This document shows positions 17,902 through 25,745 of a stretch of 60,393 bases of DNA, piece by piece; position 1 is the first letter of the stretch, and each line of letters starts with the position of its first letter. This DNA is from JACDET01 sp038253825. Its GTDB lineage: Bacteria; Patescibacteriota; Microgenomatia; Levybacterales; UBA12049. A model generated the notes under the pieces. That model was not told the DNA's origin. It did not search any database and saw nothing but the letters and a program-made list of their open reading frames with translations. The stretch spans positions 1 to 60,393 of the forward strand of contig JBBSGT010000004.1 of assembly GCA_038253825.1 (NCBI GenBank), written 5' to 3'. The translations under genes and the position numbers were made by a program.

Positions 17902-18678
17902 ATGCAGAAAAACGAATACATACAGAAAAGAACAAAAGAAATAGTTATTCTTTTTAAGAAATTTGCCAAAGGTGGATGGGTAAATCCTGATAATGCATCT
18001 GGTAATCCATTATGGACGAGAATAAAAGCCAGTATCAGACGAGAAGAACAAATTCAAACGATTATGTTTTGGGGAGCTTCAGATAAAAAAACTCTCACTT
18101 CTGCAGATGAACAATTCCTTAAGATACTCTTTGCCTTACATGAAAAAGCGGCATTACTTCATGGGCAAGGTTGTCAGCTGACTATCATGAAAGCAGATTT
18201 GCATATTGCCCAAAATGGTCATGGAACTATTTCTCAGAATCATGTACAGCTAAACGATGCTCCTAGAAAATATTTAGAAAAGATTACGCAACTTTTTGAA
18301 GAAAAAGTTGCGATCTATAAAAAGAAAAAAGTTCCTATAACAATTCGCATCCATGCGTTAAGTGACTTATATAATGAATATGGCCTTCCATTTCTCATAG
18401 AAGATATTGGTAAGAAGGATCGGGTAATTTCCAGCCGTTACGTGGACTTTCTTTTAGCCAATGCTCGAAAACATAATAGATCAGGTATAGCTTCTGAAGA
18501 TGCGGCAATTTTATATGTTGCAAGGAGAAGAAGAGAACAGTTTCTTTTAAAAAAGATTGCACCTAAAGCTATCCTAATTGCTTCAGGAGTAAGAACAGGA
18601 GCACGTGATGTGATTTTACCAAAAGGTATGCCCGGAATATTTTTAAAAGTACCAGCACCTTGGTTTATCCAAAACTAA
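17902..18678 (+). CDS. protein of unknown function (second of a two-gene operon)
   Basis: A 258-residue basic, probably cytosolic protein. A TTG at 17896 and an ATG at 17902 are both possible starts, and I prefer the ATG. Notable strings are LTIMKADLHIAQNGHG near residue 95, RIHALSDLYNEYGLPFLIEDIG near 152, and an Arg/Lys-rich stretch ARRRREQFLLKKIAPK near 210. The Asp-x-His and Asn-Gly-His residues could line an active site, but no family is recognised. It ends 19 nt before the tRNA-Cys gene. Its only firm context is tight coupling with the preceding unknown gene. Confidence 0.6.
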   Translation: MQKNEYIQKRTKEIVILFKKFAKGGWVNPDNASGNPLWTRIKASIRREEQIQTIMFWGASDKKTLTSADEQFLKILFALHEKAALLHGQGCQLTIMKADLHIAQNGHGTISQNHVQLNDAPRKYLEKITQLFEEKVAIYKKKKVPITIRIHALSDLYNEYGLPFLIEDIGKKDRVISSRYVDFLLANARKHNRSGIASEDAAILYVARRRREQFLLKKIAPKAILIASGVRTGARDVILPKGMPGIFLKVPAPWFIQN

Positions 18679-18697
18679 CAGTATTATTTTTTTATAC

Positions 18698-18769
18698 GGC
18701 GCGGTGGCGAAGTGGTAACGCAGGGGTTTGCAAATCCTCCATGCATAGGTTCAATTCCTGTCCGCGCCT
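18698..18769 (+). tRNA. tRNA-Cys (GCA)
   Basis: The acceptor stem GGCGCGG/CCGCGCC pairs perfectly, with discriminator T as expected for Cys. The anticodon loop is TTTGCAAA with anticodon GCA. The T-arm contains GGTTCAATTCC. CCA is not encoded, since TCA follows the acceptor. Confidence 0.93.
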
Positions 18770-18823
18770 CATTATAAAGGTTTGCTATCAGAAAAATTCT
18801 TATCACTTGTTTTCATCGAATGA

Positions 18824-18829
18824 TATAAT
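18824..18829 (+). promoter_or_regulatory. -10 hexamer of the YgjP-like gene
   Basis: TATAAT ends 13 nt before ATG 18843, implying a leader of only about 6 nt and no ribosome-binding site. It helps reject the longer open frame that would begin before the tRNA. Confidence 0.5.
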
Positions 18830-18842
18830 ATCTTCGCTGTCT

Positions 18843-19496
18843 ATGGAAAATATTATCATCGTTCGATCTATAAAACGTAAATCTGTTGGAATCCAAATTT
18901 TGGCTAACGGAACAATTAAAGTTACTATCCCCTATTTTTTCCTAAAAGGACAAGTGCCTAGAATTCTAAAAGAAAAAGAAGATTGGATAAGATCAACGCA
19001 ACAAAAATTATTACTACGCAAACAACAAATTGTTGATAAGAATGAATATTTGTATTTAGGTAAATCGTACCAAGTTGCATTTCGTTCAGGACAAAAGGAG
19101 CTAATTGAAATTGGTGATAAACTTTATTTTGGCAATCCAAATAAAGCAAATATCAAAACCTATCTGACGAGTTGGTACAAACAGCAAGCAAGAAAAATTA
19201 TTGTAGAACGCGTCTATCATTATGCAAAAATAGCCGGACTCTCTTTTACATCTATAAATCTTACCAGTGCGGAAACTCGTTGGGGCTCATGCAGCAATAA
19301 CAAAACGCTTAACTTTAATTGGAAATTGATCATGGCACCGATGCCAGTTATTGATTATGTCGTCGCTCATGAACTGGCCCATTTGACACAAATGAATCAT
19401 TCAAGGGATTTTTGGGAGACAGTGAGAAAAATGTATCCGCTCTATCGTGAATATCGGACATGGTTAAAACGCAACGGTCATGCGTTGGTGGTTTAA
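18843..19496 (+). CDS. YgjP-like zinc metallopeptidase (M48-related, DUF45)
   Basis: A 217-residue protein. The N-terminal part (1-100) is typical of YgjP (RSIKRKSVGIQIL, then KEDWIRSTQQKL). The C-terminal part carries the block AETRWGSCSNNKTLNFNWKLIMAP and the zinc motif VVAHELAHLTQMNHSRDFW (HExxH plus a downstream His). YgjP/SprT-like proteins are soluble zinc-dependent peptidases of unclear substrate. The open frame extends upstream through the tRNA-Cys gene, which cannot be coding, so the ATG at 18843 is the start. It is convergent with coaBC (1-nt gap). Confidence 0.88.
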   Translation: MENIIIVRSIKRKSVGIQILANGTIKVTIPYFFLKGQVPRILKEKEDWIRSTQQKLLLRKQQIVDKNEYLYLGKSYQVAFRSGQKELIEIGDKLYFGNPNKANIKTYLTSWYKQQARKIIVERVYHYAKIAGLSFTSINLTSAETRWGSCSNNKTLNFNWKLIMAPMPVIDYVVAHELAHLTQMNHSRDFWETVRKMYPLYREYRTWLKRNGHALVV

Positions 19497-19497
19497 T

Positions 19498-20727
19498 TTA
19501 TAGCAATTTTTTTCTAGTAAAATAATCAATGATTTGGCCTGCAAGTTCCCGTTTTGTAGTTAAAGGAAATTTTTTCTTTTCACCATTTTTGAGAAAAATA
19601 AACACCTCATTAGTATCCACTTCAAAACCATGATTTTTTTTACTCATATCATTTGCGAGAATAGCATCCAAATTGAATTGTTTTATTTTTTTAGAGGCAA
19701 TTATAGAGAATTCTTTCTCGTGTACATCCCATTCAGCTTTAAACGCAATCAATTTGAGAGATGGATTAGCCCTTTTTATTACAGTTAATGTCTTTTCCCT
19801 GGGAACCAAGTCAAGCGATAGTTTATGAGAACTGCTTAATTTTCCTTTTTGTTGAGAAGCAAGAGAATAATCGGAAATAGCTGCTGCATGGAAGCATATA
19901 TCATAATGAGGGCAATATGTTCTGATCAATGCTTCTAATTCGTCTGCAGTTTCAAAAGTATGTTGTATTATAGGAAACCGTGGAGACACTGCATGTTTTG
20001 CTTGTAAAAGAAGGACATCTGCCCCACGTTGATAACAGGCTTCAGCCAAAGCAGCACCCATTTTCCCCGAACTTCGATTGGTAATAAAACGAATATCATC
20101 AATTGGCTCAATTGTTCCGCCTGCTGTAATAATAATCCTTTTCCCTTTTAATTCCTCTGTTTTACGCATTTGATCGTGAATTTCCTCTGTTATTTTTTTT
20201 AGATCAGCCAACCTGCCTTTTCCTTCATAGCCACAGGCAAGCGCCCCAGAATCAGGGTCGATAACATAATAGCCTTGGCGTTTTATCTTGGTAAGATTCT
20301 CTTGAACGATAGGATTTGTCCACATGTTTACATTCATTGATGGGCAGAAGAGCACAGGTGCTTTTGTTGCAAGAATCGATGTCGTAAGAAAATCATCCGC
20401 AATACCGTGTGCGATTTTTGCGATGATATTTGCTGTGGCTGGAAGAATAACAAAAAGAGCCGCTGCATCAGCTACTTGGATATGATCGACCTGGCGCTTC
20501 GCAAGAACAGTTTTATAATCAAAATTTTCTTCAAAAAGATCAGAATACACATCATTACCGGAAACCTTCTTAAATTCTTTTGGATCGATCATTTGTGTAG
20601 CACTTTTGGTCATGATAACGATAGTCGCATACCCATCTTTTCGTAGGTTTTTAATGAGTTCTAGTGCTTTAAAAGCAGCAATCCCTCCCGTAATGCAAAG
20701 AATTATTGTTTTTGTATCTGAGTTCAT
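19498..20727 (-). CDS. coaBC: bifunctional phosphopantothenoylcysteine decarboxylase/synthetase
   Basis: A 409-residue protein with both halves of CoaBC. The flavin-dependent decarboxylase half (about 1-180) has CITGGIAAFKALEL, the catalytic His in DHIQV, PSMNVNMW and the Cys in ALACGYEGKGRL. The synthetase half has GGTIEPIDDIRFITNRSSGKMG, AAAISDY and ANDMSKKNHGFEVDTNEV. It makes 4'-phosphopantetheine from phosphopantothenate and cysteine in coenzyme A synthesis. The start at ATG 20727 is two bases after the stop of the upstream gene. The frame remains open further upstream, but that would overlap the neighbour. Confidence 0.92.
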   Translation of the reverse strand: MNSDTKTIILCITGGIAAFKALELIKNLRKDGYATIVIMTKSATQMIDPKEFKKVSGNDVYSDLFEENFDYKTVLAKRQVDHIQVADAAALFVILPATANIIAKIAHGIADDFLTTSILATKAPVLFCPSMNVNMWTNPIVQENLTKIKRQGYYVIDPDSGALACGYEGKGRLADLKKITEEIHDQMRKTEELKGKRIIITAGGTIEPIDDIRFITNRSSGKMGAALAEACYQRGADVLLLQAKHAVSPRFPIIQHTFETADELEALIRTYCPHYDICFHAAAISDYSLASQQKGKLSSSHKLSLDLVPREKTLTVIKRANPSLKLIAFKAEWDVHEKEFSIIASKKIKQFNLDAILANDMSKKNHGFEVDTNEVFIFLKNGEKKKFPLTTKRELAGQIIDYFTRKKLL

Positions 20728-20729
20728 GG

Positions 20730-21503
20730 TTAAAATTTCCCTCTCGTTACGTTTGGTAATACTTTTACTCGATTTCCGCATCTCTGCAGAGTAAGAGAGA
20801 GAAGAACATTATCTACTGGCAACGAGTCATCATTATGAAATTTTACCACACCTCCCTGATCGCTTGTTAGACTAAGAGTATTAAGAACCGATTGGTGAAT
20901 AGCATCAGGAGGAAGATACGGAAGGGTGTTTGCGCAGTGAACAAATGAAGAGTTGCAAGCAGTATTTTCAATATCAGGTGAGAGAGGATTACCAATGTCG
21001 ACGCCAAAGAGTGTTGTAATTTTACGATCCTCAAAAAGTCCATCCATTTGTCTCATTGCTTCAGGTACTGAAATAAACTCTCTATCAAGGTTCGCATAAT
21101 CCATAATACGTAACGCAGTAGATTGACGTAATGGATCTTGGAGATCTAATAAAATAATCGAACCTTGCATACCCAAAGTTCTTGCAATTTCAAAGGCAGA
21201 TATGCCAATGCTGGAACCAATATCTACAAGAGTTCCATCTTTGTTAACATAAGGTTCTATTTCGCTCCAAGGTTCTTCAGCAAATCTGTTAAAACCTGTC
21301 CATTCAGAGCTCATTTGTTCTTTCATCATACTGACATAATCATCACGTATGTTATTTGCATAGATAAACCATAGTCCCTCAGAACCATTCACGTTATACG
21401 CTTCAGTCGATAAAGGATTCCCAAATATATCAGCTATTGATCTAACTGATTTTGTCAGTATTGCTGCATCAGATGCATTAGCCAAGGCAATAAAAAATAG
21501 CAT
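20730..21503 (-). CDS. putative SAM-dependent methyltransferase
   Basis: A 257-residue protein. A Rossmann-type motif I (GTLVDIGSSIGISAFEIA near residue 92) and a following acidic strand end (ILLDLQDP near 118) indicate a class I methyltransferase. The later HCANTLPYLPPDAIHQ block is typical of the substrate-facing region of small-molecule methyltransferases. The N-terminal 70 residues are helical. TATACT 13 nt upstream of the ATG gives a very short leader. The gene is 2 nt ahead of coaBC and probably co-transcribed. The substrate cannot be deduced. Confidence 0.65.
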   Translation of the reverse strand: MLFFIALANASDAAILTKSVRSIADIFGNPLSTEAYNVNGSEGLWFIYANNIRDDYVSMMKEQMSSEWTGFNRFAEEPWSEIEPYVNKDGTLVDIGSSIGISAFEIARTLGMQGSIILLDLQDPLRQSTALRIMDYANLDREFISVPEAMRQMDGLFEDRKITTLFGVDIGNPLSPDIENTACNSSFVHCANTLPYLPPDAIHQSVLNTLSLTSDQGGVVKFHNDDSLPVDNVLLSLTLQRCGNRVKVLPNVTRGKF

Positions 21504-21632
21504 ACTTCATGCAGAAAGTATAGAAGGTTATCCAGCTCATATATCTAGGTAAAACTACATAAAAGTCAGTAAGCGGAAGTAGTTTCAAGTATTGCTCCCT
21601 CAATAAAAACTTTAGTTTAAGGGCACTACCCA

Positions 21633-21660
21633 CATTGTGGAGTCGCCCCTCCAGAATGAC
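21633..21660. repeat. dispersed hairpin repeat, copy B
   Basis: ATTGTGGAG and CTCCAGAAT form a 9-bp stem with one mismatch, followed by TGAC. The sequence is related to the copies at 2314-2350 and 57272-57316. It lies 11 nt beyond the stop codon of the M32 peptidase gene (minus strand). Confidence 0.6.
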
Positions 21661-21671
21661 ACTTTATCAGT

Positions 21672-23186
21672 CTATTTCAAGTCATAGATTTCTGAATATT
21701 TTTTGTTGAGGTATTTTAAGAAATAGGTATAGTCCAACTCTTCACCAGTTGCTTTCAGTAGTAATTCTTTCGGGAAGTACAAACTTCCGTGTGTGTGGAT
21801 GTGTTCATCCAACCAACCTTTTATAGGCTTTAATTTTCCTTGTTCCAAAAGTCCATCAAAATCAACAGTTTTTTTCATCGCATGTAAAAATTGTGCGCCA
21901 TATAGATTGCCCATGGCGTATGAAGGGAAATAACCAATTGCTCCATACGTCCAGTGCACATCTTGTAAGACTCCGTCTCTATCTGTCTCTGGTGTGATGC
22001 CCAGCAAAGTTTTTGATTTTTCTTTCCATGCAACTGCGGCATCTTTTGCTTTCAATGTGCCGTTAATAAGTTCATTTTCTATTTCAAATCTCAGAATAAT
22101 ATGTAACGAATAACTTACCTCATCAGCAGTGATGCGGACCAAACTTGGTTTCACATGATTAAATGATGCAATAATTGTTTCTTCATTAACTGTCCCAAGT
22201 TGATCGTTATAAAGTGTTTGAAAGAGTGGCGTAATACTTGCAAGAAAGTGAGGATTTTTTCCAACCATATTTTCCCAAAATCGTGAAAGCGATTCATGGA
22301 TTCCTAGCGAAACCCCACCTTCAAGAGGTGTCTGTATATAGTGAGGATCGATCTGTTGTTCATATATTCCATGACCTGCTTCATGCATCGTTGAGGTAAA
22401 TGATTCTCGGAAATCCCGGACATTATAATTTGTCGTCAATCGAATATCACTGGGCCCAAGACTAGTTGTAAAAGGATGCGGTGAAACATCAAGTCTTCCT
22501 GAAGCAAAATCAAAACCCATTTTATGGGTGACATAATTGAGTATCTTCTTCTGATCGGCAATCGGATAATGCAAGTTTTTATTTATAAAGGCAGTTTTGT
22601 CTAAATAGTTTTTACTTGTGCTGATTCGTTTCATGAGTTTAACCAACTCTTTTTTAAGCCCATCAAACATTTTCTGACATTCAGCTGCTGTTAATTCTGG
22701 TTCATATTGATCAAGTAGTGCGTCGTAAGGATTTGTTTTGTATTTCAGATAGTGGGCAATTTCCTGGTTGAGTTCTATTATCTGCGTGAGGTATGGAAGA
22801 AATTTTTTGAAATCATTTTCTTCGCGTGCTTGTTTCCATACAGGGAATGCTTCAGATGTTATCTGCTCTTTTTTAATAATAGTTTTCTTTGGGACGTTGT
22901 AATAAAACTTTGTCGCATATCCAATATTTCGAACAATTCCTTGTTCTTCTTTACTAAGATCTTTTTCTGTTTGCGCTTTTTCAATTATATTTCGAAAATC
23001 TTTATCAAGCCATTTCTCGGTAATTGTTTTTGCCAGATAGCCGAGTTGCTCTGATCTGTTTTGCGAGCCTTTTGATGGTAAATTCACATTGAGGTCCCAA
23101 TTGAGTACACTACTAATATGATTAAGCAAAGAAATTTCTTGGTATTTTTTGAGGAGTTCTTGTATGGTGGGATTACTGACGGTCAT
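21672..23186 (-). CDS. M32 family metallocarboxypeptidase
   Basis: A 504-residue protein of normal length for the family. The zinc site MHEAGHGIYEQQ (HExxH) lies near residue 268, and LGIHESLSRFWENMVG supplies the third ligand and the M32-specific HES motif. M32 enzymes remove C-terminal residues from peptides, probably for peptide recycling in the cytosol. TATAAT at 23194-23199 (minus strand) lies 7 nt before the ATG, predicting a leaderless transcript. It diverges from the riboflavin kinase gene. Confidence 0.93.
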   Translation of the reverse strand: MTVSNPTIQELLKKYQEISLLNHISSVLNWDLNVNLPSKGSQNRSEQLGYLAKTITEKWLDKDFRNIIEKAQTEKDLSKEEQGIVRNIGYATKFYYNVPKKTIIKKEQITSEAFPVWKQAREENDFKKFLPYLTQIIELNQEIAHYLKYKTNPYDALLDQYEPELTAAECQKMFDGLKKELVKLMKRISTSKNYLDKTAFINKNLHYPIADQKKILNYVTHKMGFDFASGRLDVSPHPFTTSLGPSDIRLTTNYNVRDFRESFTSTMHEAGHGIYEQQIDPHYIQTPLEGGVSLGIHESLSRFWENMVGKNPHFLASITPLFQTLYNDQLGTVNEETIIASFNHVKPSLVRITADEVSYSLHIILRFEIENELINGTLKAKDAAVAWKEKSKTLLGITPETDRDGVLQDVHWTYGAIGYFPSYAMGNLYGAQFLHAMKKTVDFDGLLEQGKLKPIKGWLDEHIHTHGSLYFPKELLLKATGEELDYTYFLKYLNKKYSEIYDLK

Positions 23187-23267
23187 TAAAGAGATTATAT
23201 ACTCTGGTTACTGTATTTTGCAATCTAACGTACTTAATTTTTGTAAGAATAATTATCTTATGTCTGT

Positions 23268-23273
23268 TATACT
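23268..23273 (+). promoter_or_regulatory. -10 hexamer of the riboflavin kinase gene
   Basis: TATACT ends 10 nt before ATG 23284 and overlaps the only earlier in-frame ATG (23260). This supports 23284 as the start. Confidence 0.45.
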
Positions 23274-23283
23274 TCATTTTGCA

Positions 23284-23658
23284 ATGGAAATTTTATATAC
23301 AGTAAGTGGTAAGGTCAGAAAAGGAAAAAGCCAGGGTAAGGCTTTGGGTTTTCCAACAGCCAATATTGCTTTGAACAAAGAAATACCAGAAGGTATCTAT
23401 GCATCTACTCTAGTCGTAAATGGCAAAATATATAATGCAGTCTCTTTTGTTGGTTCGGCAAAGACTTTTAAACGCAATGATGTAAATGTTGAAACATATA
23501 TTATGGATTTTGAAGGAGATTTGTATGGAAGATGGATTAGCGTAAAGCTGCACAAATTTCTGCGAGGTAATGAGACATTTAGTTCGACCGATACACTCAT
23601 TGAACAAATGAACGAAGATATACTCGATGCGGAAGATTTTTTTAACGAAGAAAATTAG
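23284..23658 (+). CDS. riboflavin kinase (single-domain)
   Basis: A 124-residue protein that corresponds to the kinase half of RibF. It has GKVRKGKSQGKALGFPTANI (the nucleotide/flavin-binding GxxLGxPTAN signature), then GSAKTF and VETYIMDFEGDLYGRWISVKLHKFLR. It phosphorylates riboflavin to FMN. The N-terminal FMN adenylyltransferase domain of bifunctional RibF is absent, so FAD would need another enzyme or uptake. The local FAD-dependent NDH-2 makes that question relevant. The 3' end overlaps the convergent zincin gene by 4 nt. Confidence 0.85.
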   Translation: MEILYTVSGKVRKGKSQGKALGFPTANIALNKEIPEGIYASTLVVNGKIYNAVSFVGSAKTFKRNDVNVETYIMDFEGDLYGRWISVKLHKFLRGNETFSSTDTLIEQMNEDILDAEDFFNEEN

Positions 23659-23990
23659 CGTAATTGTTTCAGACGATAAAGTTCTTGATCTGAAAGACCG
23701 AAATGATGTCCAATTTCATGAAGAACTGTTTTTCGTATATTATTCTCCGCCTCTTCTCTTGTCCCAGAGATTTGCAATAAGGGTAGTCTATAAATAGTTA
23801 TTTTATCAGGAAGTGTAGAATAACTGTTCCGAGCAGTTTTGGGAACACCGTGGTAAAGTCCAAGAAGTGAAGGGTTTGGTGGTTCATCTTCTACGGTAAT
23901 TTCAACATTTTCTAATTGCTCTTTAAAATTTGGAGGTAAGGCATTAATTGTTTTGCGAATTATTGCCTCAAATTCTTGTTCATTCATCAT
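23655..23990 (-). CDS. zincin-like metallopeptidase family protein
   Basis: A 111-residue protein with the zinc motif VLHEIGHHFGLSDQEL near its C-terminus (HExxHxxGxxD). The central PDKITIYRLPLLQ is typical of the small zincin-like family once called DUF1025. Such proteins are short soluble putative proteases of unknown substrate. Its start overlaps the end of the K+ channel gene by 11 nt, so the two are probably co-transcribed and translationally coupled. A second ATG follows at once and could also serve as start. Confidence 0.83.
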   Translation of the reverse strand: MMNEQEFEAIIRKTINALPPNFKEQLENVEITVEDEPPNPSLLGLYHGVPKTARNSYSTLPDKITIYRLPLLQISGTREEAENNIRKTVLHEIGHHFGLSDQELYRLKQLR

Positions 23991-24378
23991 GATCTTCTTT
24001 TTTCTTCTCTTCCGCTTTATTGTTGTTTCTGTTTAATCCGCCAAGATGTGCAGAAATTGGATCCTGACTCTGGGTATGCGCTGCAAGAATAGTAATAAAA
24101 CTCAACAACGTACCGACTCCTATAAAAATATAAATAATTGTAAATATTTTGCCAAGATCTGTCTTAGGTGCCAAATCCCCCAATCCAACCGTTGTAAGCG
24201 TGGTGACTGAAAAGTAAAAAGCATCAAGATATGACCAATGTTCTATTTGATTATAGAAAATTGTACCACTAAGAAGCAAAAAAAGAACAAAAATTCCCAG
24301 TGAACGAAATTGAGGATCTTTAAAACCCTTTCGCAAGCCTCGAAAAAGTCTCAGAAGTGTGAGAAAAAAACTAATCAT
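23980..24378 (-). CDS. two-TM potassium channel
   Basis: A 132-residue protein. Membrane helices lie at about 27-45 and 86-106 around a pore loop with the selectivity filter TLTTVGLGDLAP. A Lys/Glu-rich cytosolic tail follows. No RCK/TrkA regulatory domain is attached. A channel of this type would conduct K+ and set membrane potential. The gene begins right after the NDH-2 stop codon with no gap, which ties it to an electron-transport gene. A role in balancing charge during respiration is speculative. Confidence 0.87.
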   Translation of the reverse strand: MISFFLTLLRLFRGLRKGFKDPQFRSLGIFVLFLLLSGTIFYNQIEHWSYLDAFYFSVTTLTTVGLGDLAPKTDLGKIFTIIYIFIGVGTLLSFITILAAHTQSQDPISAHLGGLNRNNNKAEEKKKEDHDE

Positions 24379-25707
24379 TTATCGTTTATCCATCTCCATT
24401 TCAAATTCGTCAAAACGCTCCAATGCTCGCCAGATAGGGAGAATACCAAAAAGATATCGCAACAAAACTAATTGCTGGAGTATCCAGCCAGAAAAACCTG
24501 CTAACTGAATATCATGGACAAGTTCAGCAACCGCAAAATAACCTTTCAATGGTACGACATATCCCCAATGGCGAAACTTATAGGGTTCAAGCGTCTCTTG
24601 CAATAAAAGCCGTGCGACGTTCTTCCCGGCAGTTTGCCCTTGCTCTTCTGCAACTTGTGCAACATTGGGTGCGGTTCGTTGCGTTGTTTCATCAATGACA
24701 TACCCAGCACTATCTCCTGCCGCAAAAATGTTCTCAAACCCTTGGATCTGTAAATATTCATTGACAAGAAGCGCACCTCGTTTGGTAACTGGCAAATTAT
24801 TATTACGAGCTAATTCATTGGGAGTAACTCCTCCAGTCCAAATAAAAATTTCATACGGATAGGATTTTCCATTATCTGTTAAGATTTTATCTTTTGTAAC
24901 TTGAGAAATATGCCCGCCAAAAGCAAAGTGGACGTTTGGTTCATCCAGTCTTTTTTCTGCAATATTTGAAACTTTTGGATCAAGTTCTTTGAGTAATTTA
25001 TCGCTCCCTTGAATAATTGTCATTTCGAGACAATTTTTATCAAGTTTATGCTGAACTGCAATTCGGTCTTTGTAGGTTAATAATTCGGCCGCAAGTTCGG
25101 TGCCGGCAAATCCTCCCCCACCAATAACGACTTGCACTTTTTTGTTACATTTGCCGTCTTTGCAACAAAGATTTTTGATTTTATCTTTAATTGTTAAAGC
25201 ATCCTGAAGGCTTTTAAAACCGGTTGCGTATTCTTTCAATCCAGGAATACCCATGTAAGCTGGCTGACTTCCCGTAGTAAGTATTAAATAGTCATATGCA
25301 ATTTTTTCTTTATCCTTTAATGTAAGCATTTGGAATGCAGTATCAATCTTCTCAACGATATTATGGATAATATGTACTCCCGTCGGAAAGATTTTTTTCA
25401 AGGGAATTGCCACGTTCTTTTTTGTTTCTTCAGAGGTAGCCACTTCGTAGAGCGAAGGTGTAAAAAGATGATAGTTATGTTTATTAATAAGTGTGATTTT
25501 GATCGGAAGTCCCCGTAATGACCTTTTGAGATGTATCGCGGCAGCAACACCGGCAAATCCTCCACCAACAATAACGACATGTTTGCGTTTTCCATTCTCA
25601 GATAAAACAGGAGTTTGTTTTCTGAATAAAAAATAGCAAGTGAAGATAATAATGAGATAAAATATGATATCTCCAGGAGAAAATATCATGGGCAGCAAAT
25701 CATCCAT
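24379..25707 (-). CDS. ndh: type II NADH:quinone oxidoreductase (NDH-2)
   Basis: A 442-residue protein with two dinucleotide-binding folds: VVIVGGGFAGVAAAIHL near residue 44 (FAD) and VVIGGGGFAGTELAAEL near 195 (NADH). FAAGDSAGY near 333 also contacts FAD. It transfers electrons from NADH to quinone without pumping protons. Unusually, an N-terminal membrane helix (about 12-27) precedes the catalytic part, and a Cys-rich insert (CCKDGKC) sits just before the second Rossmann fold. It is the likely electron source for the bo3-type oxidase at 27.6-32.4 kb. TATACT ends 6 nt before the ATG, so the mRNA should be leaderless. Confidence 0.88.
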   Translation of the reverse strand: MDDLLPMIFSPGDIIFYLIIIFTCYFLFRKQTPVLSENGKRKHVVIVGGGFAGVAAAIHLKRSLRGLPIKITLINKHNYHLFTPSLYEVATSEETKKNVAIPLKKIFPTGVHIIHNIVEKIDTAFQMLTLKDKEKIAYDYLILTTGSQPAYMGIPGLKEYATGFKSLQDALTIKDKIKNLCCKDGKCNKKVQVVIGGGGFAGTELAAELLTYKDRIAVQHKLDKNCLEMTIIQGSDKLLKELDPKVSNIAEKRLDEPNVHFAFGGHISQVTKDKILTDNGKSYPYEIFIWTGGVTPNELARNNNLPVTKRGALLVNEYLQIQGFENIFAAGDSAGYVIDETTQRTAPNVAQVAEEQGQTAGKNVARLLLQETLEPYKFRHWGYVVPLKGYFAVAELVHDIQLAGFSGWILQQLVLLRYLFGILPIWRALERFDEFEMEMDKR

Positions 25708-25745
25708 AACTAAAGTATAGACTATGCTACGAAGAAGTGAAAGTG

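Noticed and set aside
18660..18842. N-terminal extension of the YgjP-like protein
   Set aside because: The open frame runs through the tRNA-Cys gene. TATAAT at 18824-18829 and the conserved protein start support ATG 18843.
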